39,365 bases of DNA from an uncultured Lachnospiraceae bacterium (GCA_947626915.1 CANQUA010000027.1:1-39365); one strand, 5' to 3'. Positions 1 to 8,226 are shown, counted from the first letter of the stretch. A program made the numbers and translations. The notes: a model not told the origin generated them from the sequence alone.

Positions 1-969
1 TTGATCGAGCATAAGTCCAGTGTGGACTACGACGTCGCCATGCAGCTGCTGCGGTATATGGACGTGATCTGGTACGATCATAAGAAGCAGCAGGATAGTC
101 TCCGGAAAGGCAGCAGCGGCCGGAAGAGTTTCCGCTATCCTCCGATCATCCCGATCGTGTATTATGAAGGACGGGCGGAATGGACGGCGGACATGCGGTT
201 GTCGGACCGGATTGACTCAAGCGGCGGGATCAAAGAGTACATACCGGACTTCACCTACAAAGTGGTGCGGGTACACGGCTACAGGAACGAGGAACTGAAA
301 AAGAAGCACAACGAGATGTCCCTGGTGATGATGATTAACCGGATCCAGAGTCCGGAGGATTACACGGAGTTCCTGAGTTCGTCGCGGGAGTATGTGGACG
401 AGATCTACGAAGGGACGCCGGAGGACATCCGTGCGGTTTACCGTGAGATCCTGTGGTCGCTGTTTCAGAAAATGCATGTGCCGGCAGAGGAGGCCAGGGA
501 GAAACTGGCGGAAATGGAGGAAAGCGGTATGGGATATCTGTTTGAGAATGCAAATTTTGACAGCATGGACATCCAGGCGGAGCGTCGGAACACGGCGGAG
601 GCGAGGGCGCAGCTGGCGGAGGCGCGGCAGAAACTGGAGGCTGCGGAGCAGAAAGCCGAAGCAGAAAAGCAGAAAGCGAAAACCGCGAGACAAGAGGCAG
701 AGGACGCAAAGCAGAAAGCGGAAACCGAAAAGCAAAGAGCGAAAACCGCAGAACAAAAAGCCGAAACCGAAAAGCGCATACGGGAAGAAACAAACCAGGC
801 GCTGAAGAAAACGGCGGGTACGCTCACTCACGTTTTGGAACAGCTGGTCAACATCTGCAGGGGCGAGAAGTTATCCCGGGAAGAAACAGTCGAATGCCTG
901 CAAAAACGGTACGGCCTTGACGCCGGGGACGCCGTTTCCGCGGTGGAACAATTTTGGGCAAATGAATGA
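1..969 (+). CDS. Rpn family / YhgA-like PD-(D/E)XK nuclease, 5' partial
   Basis: The frame is open from the left edge, so the true start lies outside the window; the TTG at base 1 is not claimed as a start. The visible part begins with the EHKSS motif, which matches the (D/E)xK half of the PD-(D/E)XK core (E3, K5) of the Rpn/transposase-31 family. The YDVAMQLLRYM and PIIPIVYYEG blocks typical of that family follow. The upstream catalytic Asp would lie off the window. Residues about 195-275 are a long Glu/Lys/Ala-rich coiled coil with repeated AEKQKA-like units, followed by a short globular end. Rpn proteins are DNA endonucleases reported to promote RecA-independent recombination; many are annotated as transposases but they carry no terminal repeats here. 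A hairpin follows the stop. The family call is firm; the actual activity is not known. Confidence 0.8.
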   Translation: MIEHKSSVDYDVAMQLLRYMDVIWYDHKKQQDSLRKGSSGRKSFRYPPIIPIVYYEGRAEWTADMRLSDRIDSSGGIKEYIPDFTYKVVRVHGYRNEELKKKHNEMSLVMMINRIQSPEDYTEFLSSSREYVDEIYEGTPEDIRAVYREILWSLFQKMHVPAEEAREKLAEMEESGMGYLFENANFDSMDIQAERRNTAEARAQLAEARQKLEAAEQKAEAEKQKAKTARQEAEDAKQKAETEKQRAKTAEQKAETEKRIREETNQALKKTAGTLTHVLEQLVNICRGEKLSREETVECLQKRYGLDAGDAVSAVEQFWANE

Positions 970-1302
970 AAAACAGGGCGCATAGCGGGAAAAAAGGAGC
1001 GAAAGACTGACGGTTCCGGAGCCGTCCATGTGGCAAATTAACGCAGAAAAATACACAGGGAAGTCCTTTTGAGAAGAACGCATCATCTCAAAAGGACTTT
1101 TCCTGTTTTTGCCATTTTCTCCGTCCTGGGGAAAGCGGCCGTGCCTGTGCACACACAACAAATGGCTCCTCCGCGAAGTTCCTCACGGTCCGCCGCCTTT
1201 ATGAAAAACAGACGCTGAACCAGGATTTCATATGGCGGAAAATGCGGTGGCGCTTCCCGTGCGGTTATCTGCCGCGCTGCCGGAAAGCGCCGCTCGCCGG
1301 TC
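970..1302. other. Intergenic region, convergent, no gene seen
   Basis: This stretch separates the end of the Rpn gene from the end of the small membrane protein on the opposite strand. It holds one clear hairpin (1061-1099), listed separately. I see no reading frame with a ribosome binding site and no RNA gene. Confidence 0.6.
1055..1110 (+). terminator. Intrinsic terminator after the Rpn gene
   Basis: A perfect 14-bp inverted repeat (1061-1074 with 1086-1099; arm AAGTCCTTTTGAGA) has an 11-nt loop. It can be extended by a further ACAGG/CCTGT pairing (1055-1059 with 1102-1106). A T-rich run follows at 1100-1110. It lies about 90 bp after the stop codon. The arms are AT-rich outside the core, and the other strand has weaker T content, so the plus-strand direction is favoured. 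Confidence 0.7.
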
Positions 1303-1437
1303 TTAGTACCACTCTTTCAGGTATGCTTTCAGCCGCTTCTTCTTACCATGTCCGATGATAATGCAGACGATCGTCCCCACCAATGACGCAGCCAATACCG
1401 CGCCGCCTGACAGCAGCAGTGTCGTTCCTAATGTCAT
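1303..1437 (-). CDS. Small single-span membrane protein, 44 aa, unknown
   Basis: I place the start at the ATG at 1437 because GAGGAGGGG lies 7 nt upstream (1445-1453). The reading frame continues further upstream, but without a comparable site. The 44-residue product begins MTLGTTLLLSGGAVLA, has one hydrophobic span (about residues 5-28), then a basic KKKR segment and an aromatic end (LKEWY). This layout predicts an N-out single-pass membrane peptide with a basic cytoplasmic tail. I do not recognise a family. It lies downstream of the LRR lipoprotein gene on the same strand, 250 bp away, so it may be a separate unit. Small type I toxins share this general shape, but no antitoxin RNA could be identified, so no such claim is made. 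Confidence 0.55.
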   Translation of the reverse strand: MTLGTTLLLSGGAVLAASLVGTIVCIIIGHGKKKRLKAYLKEWY

Positions 1438-1512
1438 GTCTTTGCCCCTCCTCGTTATTCGGATGATATGCGTATGAATTTTCTTTTGCTTATTTTGTGG
1501 GAAACTATCGGC

Positions 1513-1661
1513 CGCTGATGCTCTTACAATCGAGTGCAGTTTCTCCATAGCGGCTAATGCGCCTGCTTTCATACAAGAATTTTTGTCTATGCGTTTTATA
1601 AAAAAGCACTAATCGATAATGGTTTTGTAATCGGCTGTAATTTCTCCCCGCCACTAATGTA
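1513..1661 (-). repeat. Two diverged direct copies of a ~46-nt segment
   Basis: Bases 1513-1560 and 1614-1661 resemble each other at roughly 70 percent over about 46 nt, counted by eye, at a spacing of 101 bp. On the minus strand both begin CATTAG, share GGAGAAA and a CGATT core, and both can be read as EKL followed by I, S and F at matching places. They lie between the end of the LRR lipoprotein gene and the small membrane protein. This could be an old tandem duplication or the remains of a short gene. Confidence 0.4.
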
Positions 1662-1688
1662 TCCCCACACTTTATCAAATCTGGGCTC

Positions 1689-3854
1689 TTAATAAAACAG
1701 ACCTGGATCGACAAACTCTATCGGAGAATAATCACTGATCGGGTTATCACCCAGCTCCAAAACCGTCAGATTCGTCAGACCCGACAGCGCACTTATGTCA
1801 CTGATCTGGTTATCTCTCAGATCCAAATCCGTCAGATTCGTCAGGCCGGACAGCGCACTTATATCACTGATCTGGTTCTCATTCAGATACAAAACCGTCA
1901 GATTCATCAGGCCGGACAGCGCACTTATATCACTGATCTGGTTACCCGTCAGACTCAAATACGTCAGATTCGTCAGGCTGGACAGCGCACTTATGTCACT
2001 GATCGGGTTATACCACAGCCACAAACCTGTCAGATTCGTCAGGCTGGATAGCGCACTTATGTCACTGATCGGGTTATCAATCAGATTCAACTCCGTCAGA
2101 TTCGTCAGACCGGACAGCGCACTTATGTCACTGATCGGGTTATCCGACAAATCCAACTCCGTCAGATTTGTCAGGCCCGACAGCGCACTTATGTCACTGA
2201 TCGGGTTATCCGACAAATCCAACTCCGTCAGATTTGTCAGGCCCGACAGCGCACTTATGTCACTGATCTGGTTACACAGCAGACTCAAATCCGTCAGATT
2301 CATCAGACCCGACAGCGCACTTGTGTCACTGATCTGGTTAAAATCCAAATCCAACTCCGTCAGATTCGTCAGGACAGACAGCGCACTTATGTCACTGATC
2401 TGATTACTCTCCAAACCCAAATACGTCAGATTCGTCAGGCCAGAGAGTGCACTTATGTCACTGATCTGGTTATAAGCCAACTCCAAATACATCAGATTCG
2501 TCAGGCCAGACAGCGCACTTATATCACTGATCTGGTTACCCCTCAGATACAACTGTGTCATATTTGTCAGGACGGACAGTGCACTTATGTCATTGATCCA
2601 GTTATAAGTCAACTCCAAATACACCAGATTCGTCAGGTCAGACAGCGCACTTATGTCACTAATCTGGTTATAATCCAACTCCAAATACGTCAGATTCGTC
2701 AGGACAGACAGCGCACTTATGTCACTGATCTGCTTCTGAGCTAAATTTAGTTCCGTCGTCTCCCACACATCGCTCAACATAATATCCCTATCGCTGATGC
2801 CCCTGATTTCACGCATTGCCGCTTCCAGATTCGCATCTTTCCAGTCCATCACATGATCTTCCAATCCTGCGTCAGCCCAGAAAACAAAACCCTGATTATT
2901 GTTTACCGCTGCAGCAGTTGTCTCTGCTGCTGTCGTCTCAGGCGCTGTTTCGGCCTCCGACGTCTCGGGTTCTGTTTCGGCCTCCGACGTCTCTTCCGGG
3001 GTAGTCTCTGCTTCCGTTGTCTCCGCCACCGTCATCTCAGGCTCCGTCTCCGCCTCGGTTGTTTCCTCCGCCGTCGTCTCTGCTTCCGTCGTTTCCTCTT
3101 CCGTCGTCTCCTCCGGCCGAAGTTCCTCCAACCTCGCCGCGATCTGGTCATCGCCGGTCACCTCGTATCCCTGCTCCAATATAGACAGCGCGCTCTCTAA
3201 GTCTCCCATCGCCATGTAAACGTCCGCCAGTCCCAAATAGGCAGGCACACAGGCCGGGTCAAGTTCCATGGCGCTCTGAAATGCCTCGATCGCCTGTTCG
3301 TAATCCGCCGCCTCCAGATATTGATTCCCCAAAGCCAGCAGTTCCTCTAACTCTTCCTCCGCGGTCCTAGCAGCAGTCGTCTCTGCTTCGGTCGTTTCCG
3401 CCTCCGTCGTCTCTGCCTCCGTCGTTTCCTCTTCGGTGGTCTCCGCAGCGGTTGTCTCCGCCTCCGTGGTTTCTGCTGCGGCGGACTCGTCGATCATCTT
3501 CTGGATCTCAGCGCTTTTCGCCCGCAGCTCCTCCGCGTCCACTTCGCCCAGGCCGCGTGCCAGCACCGCCAGCGCGTTCTCATAATCGCCCATGGCCGCG
3601 TATACATTCGCCAGGCCGATGTACGCTTCGACGCATTTCGGGTCCAGCGCGATGGCCTGATTGTAGGCTACGATGGCGCTTTCATAGTCCATTTCCAAAA
3701 AATAACCGTTCCCCAGCGACAACTGCTCCGCCAGCTTCTCCGCGTTGGAGCTGCAGCCGGAACTGAACATGGCCAGCGCGGTCAGCAGCAGCAGCGCCGT
3801 GTATGTTCTCATTTTTCGTTTCAAAGATCGTCCTTTTCCCATGGATGTTTTCAT
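1689..3854 (-). CDS. TPR and leucine-rich repeat lipoprotein, 721 aa
   Basis: The start ATG at 3854 has AGGAGG 8 nt upstream. The N-terminus is a basic segment, a hydrophobic stretch and the lipobox FSSGC (Cys34), so the protein is predicted to be a lipoprotein anchored outside the membrane. Residues about 40-110 and 166-240 are two TPR blocks with near-identical text (LGN-Y, DP-C, Y-GLA-VY-AMGD). They are separated and followed by Thr/Glu linkers (ETTEAETT type, about 125-165 and 246-315). Residues 367-696 are 15 leucine-rich repeats of exactly 22 residues (consensus L-L--NQISDISALSGLTNL) of the internalin-like type, closed by a cap ending DPGLFY. It follows the Ser/Thr kinase gene by 20 bp, so the two are very likely co-transcribed. 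By family analogy the LRR face binds a protein or glycan ligand; the ligand is unknown. Confidence 0.85.
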   Translation of the reverse strand: MKTSMGKGRSLKRKMRTYTALLLLTALAMFSSGCSSNAEKLAEQLSLGNGYFLEMDYESAIVAYNQAIALDPKCVEAYIGLANVYAAMGDYENALAVLARGLGEVDAEELRAKSAEIQKMIDESAAAETTEAETTAAETTEEETTEAETTEAETTEAETTAARTAEEELEELLALGNQYLEAADYEQAIEAFQSAMELDPACVPAYLGLADVYMAMGDLESALSILEQGYEVTGDDQIAARLEELRPEETTEEETTEAETTAEETTEAETEPEMTVAETTEAETTPEETSEAETEPETSEAETAPETTAAETTAAAVNNNQGFVFWADAGLEDHVMDWKDANLEAAMREIRGISDRDIMLSDVWETTELNLAQKQISDISALSVLTNLTYLELDYNQISDISALSDLTNLVYLELTYNWINDISALSVLTNMTQLYLRGNQISDISALSGLTNLMYLELAYNQISDISALSGLTNLTYLGLESNQISDISALSVLTNLTELDLDFNQISDTSALSGLMNLTDLSLLCNQISDISALSGLTNLTELDLSDNPISDISALSGLTNLTELDLSDNPISDISALSGLTNLTELNLIDNPISDISALSSLTNLTGLWLWYNPISDISALSSLTNLTYLSLTGNQISDISALSGLMNLTVLYLNENQISDISALSGLTNLTDLDLRDNQISDISALSGLTNLTVLELGDNPISDYSPIEFVDPGLFY
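1767..2756 (-). repeat. 66-bp tandem repeat array encoding 15 LRR units
   Basis: Fifteen head-to-tail 66-bp units encode the 22-residue leucine-rich repeats. Units at 2137-2202 and 2203-2268 are identical over all 66 bases, while the others differ mainly at the solvent-exposed positions of the beta strand (the x positions of LxLxxN). The identical pair implies a recent duplication, so copy number probably varies between strains. Confidence 0.9.
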
Positions 3855-3874
3855 CTGTTTTTCCTCCTGCGTGT

Positions 3875-6370
3875 TTATTCGAACCAGCCGCCCTCTGTCA
3901 GCTCGTCCATCATGTTTTTCAGCTGCAGCATCTCGCCGTCCTGCTCCTGCCGCTTCTCGTAGAGCGCCAGCGCTTTTTCATAGTACTCGCGCATCTTCGC
4001 ATAGTCCCGCTCCCCGTTCTCCAGCTTCTGCTGCCGGTCCGCCTCCAGAAATGCCAGCCGCTTAAAGGTTGTGTAGCGGTCCGGGTACTGCTCCAGCATC
4101 CCCTGCAGCACAGTTTCCGCTTCCTCCGTCCGCCCCAGCTCCTGATAGAGGATCGCGATATTTTCATATAACTGGTACGAACGGTAGCCCTGGCTTTCCA
4201 GAGAAAGGAACAGTTCCAGCGCTTTGTCATAATCGTCTCCGCGGGCGTAAACCTCCGCCAGCCGTTCCGTCACCTGGCTGCTGCCCCGGACCCCGAACGC
4301 GCTCTGCCATTTTTCCAGGAAATCAATCTCCTGCTGCCTGTAATCGCCGCCCAGACTTTCATACGCGTCCGAACAGAAGATCACACAGCGTATCTGCAGG
4401 TTCCTCTCCGATAATGTCCTCAGCGCATTCTGGAAAAATGCGGCCGCTTTCTCCCCGCGGTCTTCCGCCAGCGCGATCTCCCCCTGGAGCATATAGACCG
4501 ACTCCTCCCCCAGGCCCAGTGTTTTCGCCTGATCCAGGACCTCCGCCGCCCGCTCCGTATTTCCGGACCGCGCCAGCGCGATCCCCATATCCCGGTAAAA
4601 GGCGCTGTTGTCCGGATCATACGAGATCGCCAGTTCAAAGCAGTTTACCGCATTGGCGTAACCTCCCAGCTCATAATAGGCGTTCCCGGTGACATAGAGG
4701 ATGCTGCCTAAGATCCGGCGGTCGGCGTCATTTTGGATAAAATACTGCGGGCTGTTCACGGCGTCGCGCCCATATTCCACGCACTTCTGATACTCGCCCA
4801 TATCGTAGAGAAGCAATGCCTGCCTCTCGTAGGCGTCGATCCGGGTCGGGATACTCTGCAGCGCATTGTCGATGCAGGCCTGCGCTTCCGCAAACTGTCC
4901 CTCGCCCATGTAGCCGGAAGCCTGTTCCAGCTCCTGGCTGTATGCGTTTGCCTGCTCCCGGAACCGCAGACGCGTCCCCGCGTATACCAGCCCGCCTCCC
5001 GCCGCGTAGGATACGAGCAGCGCGCAGCTGCCGGCGATACAAAACAGGCGGTAAGAGCGCTGCTTTTTGTCAAAGTTCTTTATGTTCTTCAGCGCGTCCC
5101 TTAATTCCAGCCCGTTCTGAAACCGATCGTCCGGGTCCAGCTGCATCATTTTCTCGATGATCTTCGTCAGGCCGTCGCTGACGGAAACACCGCACTGGGA
5201 TAAGGGAACGATCCGGCTGAAATCCCGCGGCGGTACGTTTCCCGTCAGCAGACAGTAGAGCGTCGCGCCCAGGCTGTATATGTCCGAACGCTCATCCACG
5301 CCGCGGCCGATCAAGTCTTCCACCGTATGCTTTTCCGGACGGCCGGAACGCGTCTTCCGGGCGGGAGGTTCTTTCGGCGGGTCTTTTTTGCCCGGTTTTT
5401 CTGTCTTTCCGGGCTGTTCCGATGCTATTGGCGGCTCTTTCCCGCCTGACGGTTCTGTTTTATCCGGCAGCTCCGTTTCGTCCGGCAGTTCCGTCTCGTC
5501 CGATCGTTTCGCTTTGCCTGACGATTCCGTCGCTTTCGGCACTTCCGTTTCGTCTGAAAGCTTTGTCCTGTCCGATAAATCGGTTTCATCCGATGCTTCT
5601 GTCCTGTCCGGCAGCCCGGTCTCGCCCGATATTTCTGTTCTCCCCGGCAGTTCCGTCCTATCAGACACTCCCATTGGGCCCGATGACGTGGTCCCATCCG
5701 ATCCCTCTGTCCTGTCCGGCAGCCCGGTCTCGCCGGATACTTCCGTCCCATCCGACACTCCTGCCCCATCGTCCCCGTCCCGAGGCTGCGCTTTCTTTTC
5801 TATGCCGGCCATGGCATAGTACCGGTCCGTCCTATTATATTGCTCCGGCGGAGAGTACCCTCTGCTGATGCCCGCGGAAAGCCGTTTGGACTGATCGAAC
5901 GCCAGGGACACATTAAAATCGATCAGGCATATGTCCCCGCCCGGCGTCAGCATGATATTCGCCGGCTTGATGTCGCTGTGTATCACGGCCGGTTTCTGCC
6001 GGTGCAGGTAGGCCAGCGCCTCGGCCAGCTGATTGGCCCACTTCAGCACGTCTTTCTGCCGGAAGCGTCCATTCCGCTGCAGCGCCTTGTCGAACGATTC
6101 CCCTTCCACGTAATCGATGACCGTATAGATCTCGCCGTCGATCTCCAGAAAATCGTATACCTGCGGAAGATATGTGTTCCGGAGGTTTTTCAGTATATCC
6201 GCCTCCCCCCGGCTGCTGAGCACCCCTTTCGCCACGTCTTTGATCTGCTTGACCACCACGTATTTCCGCAAGTTCTCGTGGTACGCTTTATAGACGATAC
6301 CGCCGCCGCCCGAACCGATCTCCTCGACCAGCCGGTACATGCCGTTTAACAATGTCCCTGTCTCCAGCAT
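3875..6370 (-). CDS. Transmembrane Ser/Thr protein kinase with extracytoplasmic TPRs, 831 aa
   Basis: Hanks-type kinase: Gly loop GSGGGG (19-24), VVVK Lys41, aC Glu56, catalytic loop HSDIKPAN (131-138, Asp133), metal site DFN (151-153), PPE (174-176), aF Asp363 and Arg416. Two key motifs are altered: HRD is HSD, so it is a non-RD kinase, and DFG is DFN. Catalytic Lys, both Asp and Asn138 remain, so activity is plausible. Between PPE and aF lies a low-complexity insert (about 190-350) of DxTExxxxT-like quasi-repeats, rich in Asp, Glu, Ser, Thr and Pro. One membrane span (about 442-464) follows, then about 360 residues of TPR-like helices predicted to be outside. Start ATG has AAGGAG at 9 nt. 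It is divergent from an XRE regulator and 20 bp ahead of the TPR-LRR lipoprotein gene. Confidence 0.85.
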   Translation of the reverse strand: MLETGTLLNGMYRLVEEIGSGGGGIVYKAYHENLRKYVVVKQIKDVAKGVLSSRGEADILKNLRNTYLPQVYDFLEIDGEIYTVIDYVEGESFDKALQRNGRFRQKDVLKWANQLAEALAYLHRQKPAVIHSDIKPANIMLTPGGDICLIDFNVSLAFDQSKRLSAGISRGYSPPEQYNRTDRYYAMAGIEKKAQPRDGDDGAGVSDGTEVSGETGLPDRTEGSDGTTSSGPMGVSDRTELPGRTEISGETGLPDRTEASDETDLSDRTKLSDETEVPKATESSGKAKRSDETELPDETELPDKTEPSGGKEPPIASEQPGKTEKPGKKDPPKEPPARKTRSGRPEKHTVEDLIGRGVDERSDIYSLGATLYCLLTGNVPPRDFSRIVPLSQCGVSVSDGLTKIIEKMMQLDPDDRFQNGLELRDALKNIKNFDKKQRSYRLFCIAGSCALLVSYAAGGGLVYAGTRLRFREQANAYSQELEQASGYMGEGQFAEAQACIDNALQSIPTRIDAYERQALLLYDMGEYQKCVEYGRDAVNSPQYFIQNDADRRILGSILYVTGNAYYELGGYANAVNCFELAISYDPDNSAFYRDMGIALARSGNTERAAEVLDQAKTLGLGEESVYMLQGEIALAEDRGEKAAAFFQNALRTLSERNLQIRCVIFCSDAYESLGGDYRQQEIDFLEKWQSAFGVRGSSQVTERLAEVYARGDDYDKALELFLSLESQGYRSYQLYENIAILYQELGRTEEAETVLQGMLEQYPDRYTTFKRLAFLEADRQQKLENGERDYAKMREYYEKALALYEKRQEQDGEMLQLKNMMDELTEGGWFE

Positions 6371-6480
6371 TATGCTGCTCTCCTTATCTCATTACGTTTT
6401 CTATTCCGGCCGATCCGAAATCTCCATCCTGTCCCCGCCATTCGCAGGATTGCATATTTTCTCTGAATCTGCCTCTGCCG

Positions 6481-6528
6481 TAATATCTATAATATTCATT
6501 TACTGTAAATATTTTGCGATAGGGAGGA
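6481..6528 (+). promoter_or_regulatory. AT-rich divergent control region upstream of the XRE gene
   Basis: The 170-bp gap between the kinase and XRE genes contains an AT-rich block. It includes TATAAT (6488-6493), a perfect 6-1-6 palindrome ATTTAC-T-GTAAAT (6498-6510) just downstream, and GGGAGG (6522-6527) as the probable ribosome site for the XRE gene at a long spacing. The palindrome could be an autoregulatory operator. No good -35 pairs with TATAAT, so the promoter call is weak. Confidence 0.35.
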
Positions 6529-6540
6529 ACTTAATCAATT

Positions 6541-6876
6541 ATGGAATACTTGGATTATTATGAGATTGGACAGAAGATCAAGCAGCGGCGGCTGGACTAT
6601 GGTATTTCTCAGGAAAAAGCGGCGGAACTCTGCGATATCTCCCCATCTTTCTACGGCAATATTGAGCGCGGCATGAAAAAAATGTCGCTGGATACGTTTG
6701 TAGTGATTTGTAATAAAATGGACCTTCAGCCGAATTATCTATTGCAGGACAATCTCCCTGAGACGGATCCCATGATTTTCAGTTTCATACTTGAAGCCAA
6801 AAAAGCCGGCGATACCCAATTCAAAAAATACCTCACGATCATCAAGGCGCTTGCCAGGATCGCCAACGAACTATAA
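6541..6876 (+). CDS. XRE-family DNA-binding regulator, 111 aa
   Basis: The N-terminal residues about 8-65 form a Cro/C1-type helix-turn-helix: IGQKIKQRRLDYGISQEKAA, then SPSFYGNIERG as the recognition helix region, and MSLDTFVVICNKMDLQPNYLL as the closing helices. The C-terminal 40 residues are helical without a recognisable effector domain. The size is that of a stand-alone repressor. It is transcribed away from the kinase-LRR operon and towards the small cell-wall-binding gene, so either neighbour could be its target. This is inferred from position only. GGGAGG lies 13 nt before the ATG, a long spacing. Confidence 0.85.
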   Translation: MEYLDYYEIGQKIKQRRLDYGISQEKAAELCDISPSFYGNIERGMKKMSLDTFVVICNKMDLQPNYLLQDNLPETDPMIFSFILEAKKAGDTQFKKYLTIIKALARIANEL

Positions 6877-6990
6877 CCTTTTCCTAATGCTGCCATACCC
6901 TGCATGACTATGGCGCGGCCGGTATCCTTCGCCCGCGTCATATTTTTCTGCCCCGGCTTCAGACATACCATAATAGAAATATTTAGGAGA

Positions 6991-7019
6991 TTGACTTTTC
7001 CCCTCAAATAGACTAAAAT
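6991..7019 (+). promoter_or_regulatory. Sigma-A promoter of the cell-wall-binding protein gene
   Basis: TTGACT (6991-6996), a 17-bp spacer and TAAAAT (7014-7019) match the vegetative promoter consensus well. Transcription would start near 7026. This removes the in-frame ATG at 7018 as a start and supports the ATG at 7060. Confidence 0.8.
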
Positions 7020-7059
7020 GGTGGTATTATGGTTGAAGTATATACAGGAGGATTATCGT

Positions 7060-7896
7060 ATGAGAATTTGCAGCAGGAAGATATTGGCGTCGGCGCTCAC
7101 GCTTTGCCTGACCATCATGTCAGCCGGTACCGTTCTGGCGGGAGATTGGGTTTACGGCGGTCCGGATGATACCTCCAAATGGTGGTATCGGGAGACTGAC
7201 GGGACATGGCCCGCCGAGGAATGGAAAGAAATAGATGGAACATGGTATTACTTTAACGCGGATGGTTATATGGCGACAGGCTGGAAGTATTCGCCCCGCA
7301 GCGACGCCTGGTATTATCTGGACGCTTCCGGCGCGATGCACGCGGACGAAATTTATGAGACCGGTTATCTCAATTCCGACGGAGCATGGTTTAACGCCGT
7401 GGGATATCCCCGCAGCGCTTACAACATCACGGATCAGCAGAGGGCATTCTGGGGCGAGCAGCTGGTTAAATACGGCCTGACCGAGGATATTTCCGTGAAC
7501 AACGGGGACGGCACCTATACCTGGACTCTGTATTATGACGACACCACGGAGATTCCCAATCTCTATTATACGCTTCTGACAAAATTGGTGTGTACGTATA
7601 ACGGTCTGCACGCTGAATGGACGATGAAGGACCACACCTTTACGATGACCGTCAAACCGCGCGAGTTCTATGCGAATGATATGAGCATCATCCTTCCGGA
7701 ACCGGCAGAACCGGAAGTGCCGGAGACGGATCCTTCCGCCGGAACTGCACCGACAGAATCCGGACCGGCTGCAGAAACGGCTCCTTCCTCTGACACTACG
7801 CTGACAGATCCCGGACTGGCTGCGGACGCCGATCCTTTCACCGGGCCGCAGGCAAGCGGGGACGATTCCGTCGGATTTGACGCACCGTCCGCATAA
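7060..7896 (+). CDS. Secreted cell-wall-binding repeat protein, 278 aa
   Basis: The ATG at 7060 is chosen because AGGAGG (7046-7051) lies 8 nt upstream and the frame's earlier ATG overlaps the -10 box. Residues 1-27 are a signal peptide, probably cut after VLA. Residues about 38-110 are three to four degenerate cell-wall-binding (choline-binding-like) repeats with the WxxxDGxWYYFNADGYMATGW pattern. Residues 120-205 form a beta-rich segment I do not recognise. The C-terminal 70 residues are Pro/Ala/Asp/Thr-rich and probably disordered. There is no sortase signal or obvious enzyme domain. The repeats suggest attachment to wall polymers; the role is unknown. A strong promoter precedes it and a hairpin terminator follows, so it is a single-gene unit. 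Confidence 0.8.
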   Translation: MRICSRKILASALTLCLTIMSAGTVLAGDWVYGGPDDTSKWWYRETDGTWPAEEWKEIDGTWYYFNADGYMATGWKYSPRSDAWYYLDASGAMHADEIYETGYLNSDGAWFNAVGYPRSAYNITDQQRAFWGEQLVKYGLTEDISVNNGDGTYTWTLYYDDTTEIPNLYYTLLTKLVCTYNGLHAEWTMKDHTFTMTVKPREFYANDMSIILPEPAEPEVPETDPSAGTAPTESGPAAETAPSSDTTLTDPGLAADADPFTGPQASGDDSVGFDAPSA

Positions 7897-7972
7897 GGAT
7901 ACCGCAGATTCCCGCCGTTTCACGGTTCCGGCCGCGTCCGCGAAACGCGCCGGGCAAATAAGAAGAACAGCC

Positions 7973-8043
7973 GCAGGGGGCTGCCGCAAGATACAGGCCT
8001 TACGAATCCTGATCCTGCAGCAGCCCCCTGCTTTGTCTTCTTT
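7973..8043 (+). terminator. Intrinsic terminator, possibly bidirectional
   Basis: A perfect 12-bp stem (GCAGGGGGCTGC at 7973-7984 with its complement at 8020-8031) encloses 35 nt. It is followed by a T-rich run ending in six T (8032-8050). The opposite strand also has a T-rich run after the stem, so it may serve both this gene and the convergent TPM operon. Confidence 0.7.
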
Positions 8044-8181
8044 GTTTTTTAAATCTCCCGGCCGGGAGCGTTTCTCTCATCCGCTCTCTGCCGATTCTCC
8101 CGGCGCATTCCTGCTCCGCCCCTTCCGCATTGTTCCAATCCGCCGAAGAATCTTCGCTTCACTCCCCTGCATTATGCCAGA

Positions 8182-8226
8182 CTTTCCGCTTTTCCACTTT
8201 CCGCTCCTCCGCTTTCCGCTGATTCC
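8182..8226. repeat. Three 15-bp imperfect tandem repeats
   Basis: The motif CTTTCCGCT recurs at 8182, 8197 and 8212 with an exact 15-bp period, between the terminator and the end of the TPM gene. The rest of 8045-8250 shows nothing recognisable. Confidence 0.6.

Noticed and set aside
1-969. Insertion-sequence reading of the Rpn gene
   Set aside because: The family is often labelled transposase, but no terminal inverted repeats or target duplication are visible at the 3' side.
1795-2403. Plus-strand repeat frame (SVRFVRPDSALMSLI units)
   Set aside because: Complement of the LRR array. The regular text is a consequence of the 66-bp repeat.
7018-7059. Earlier ATG for the small cell-wall-binding protein
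   Set aside because: The ATG overlaps the -10 box and would precede the transcription start; the ATG at 7060 has AGGAGG at 8 nt and leads directly into a signal peptide.
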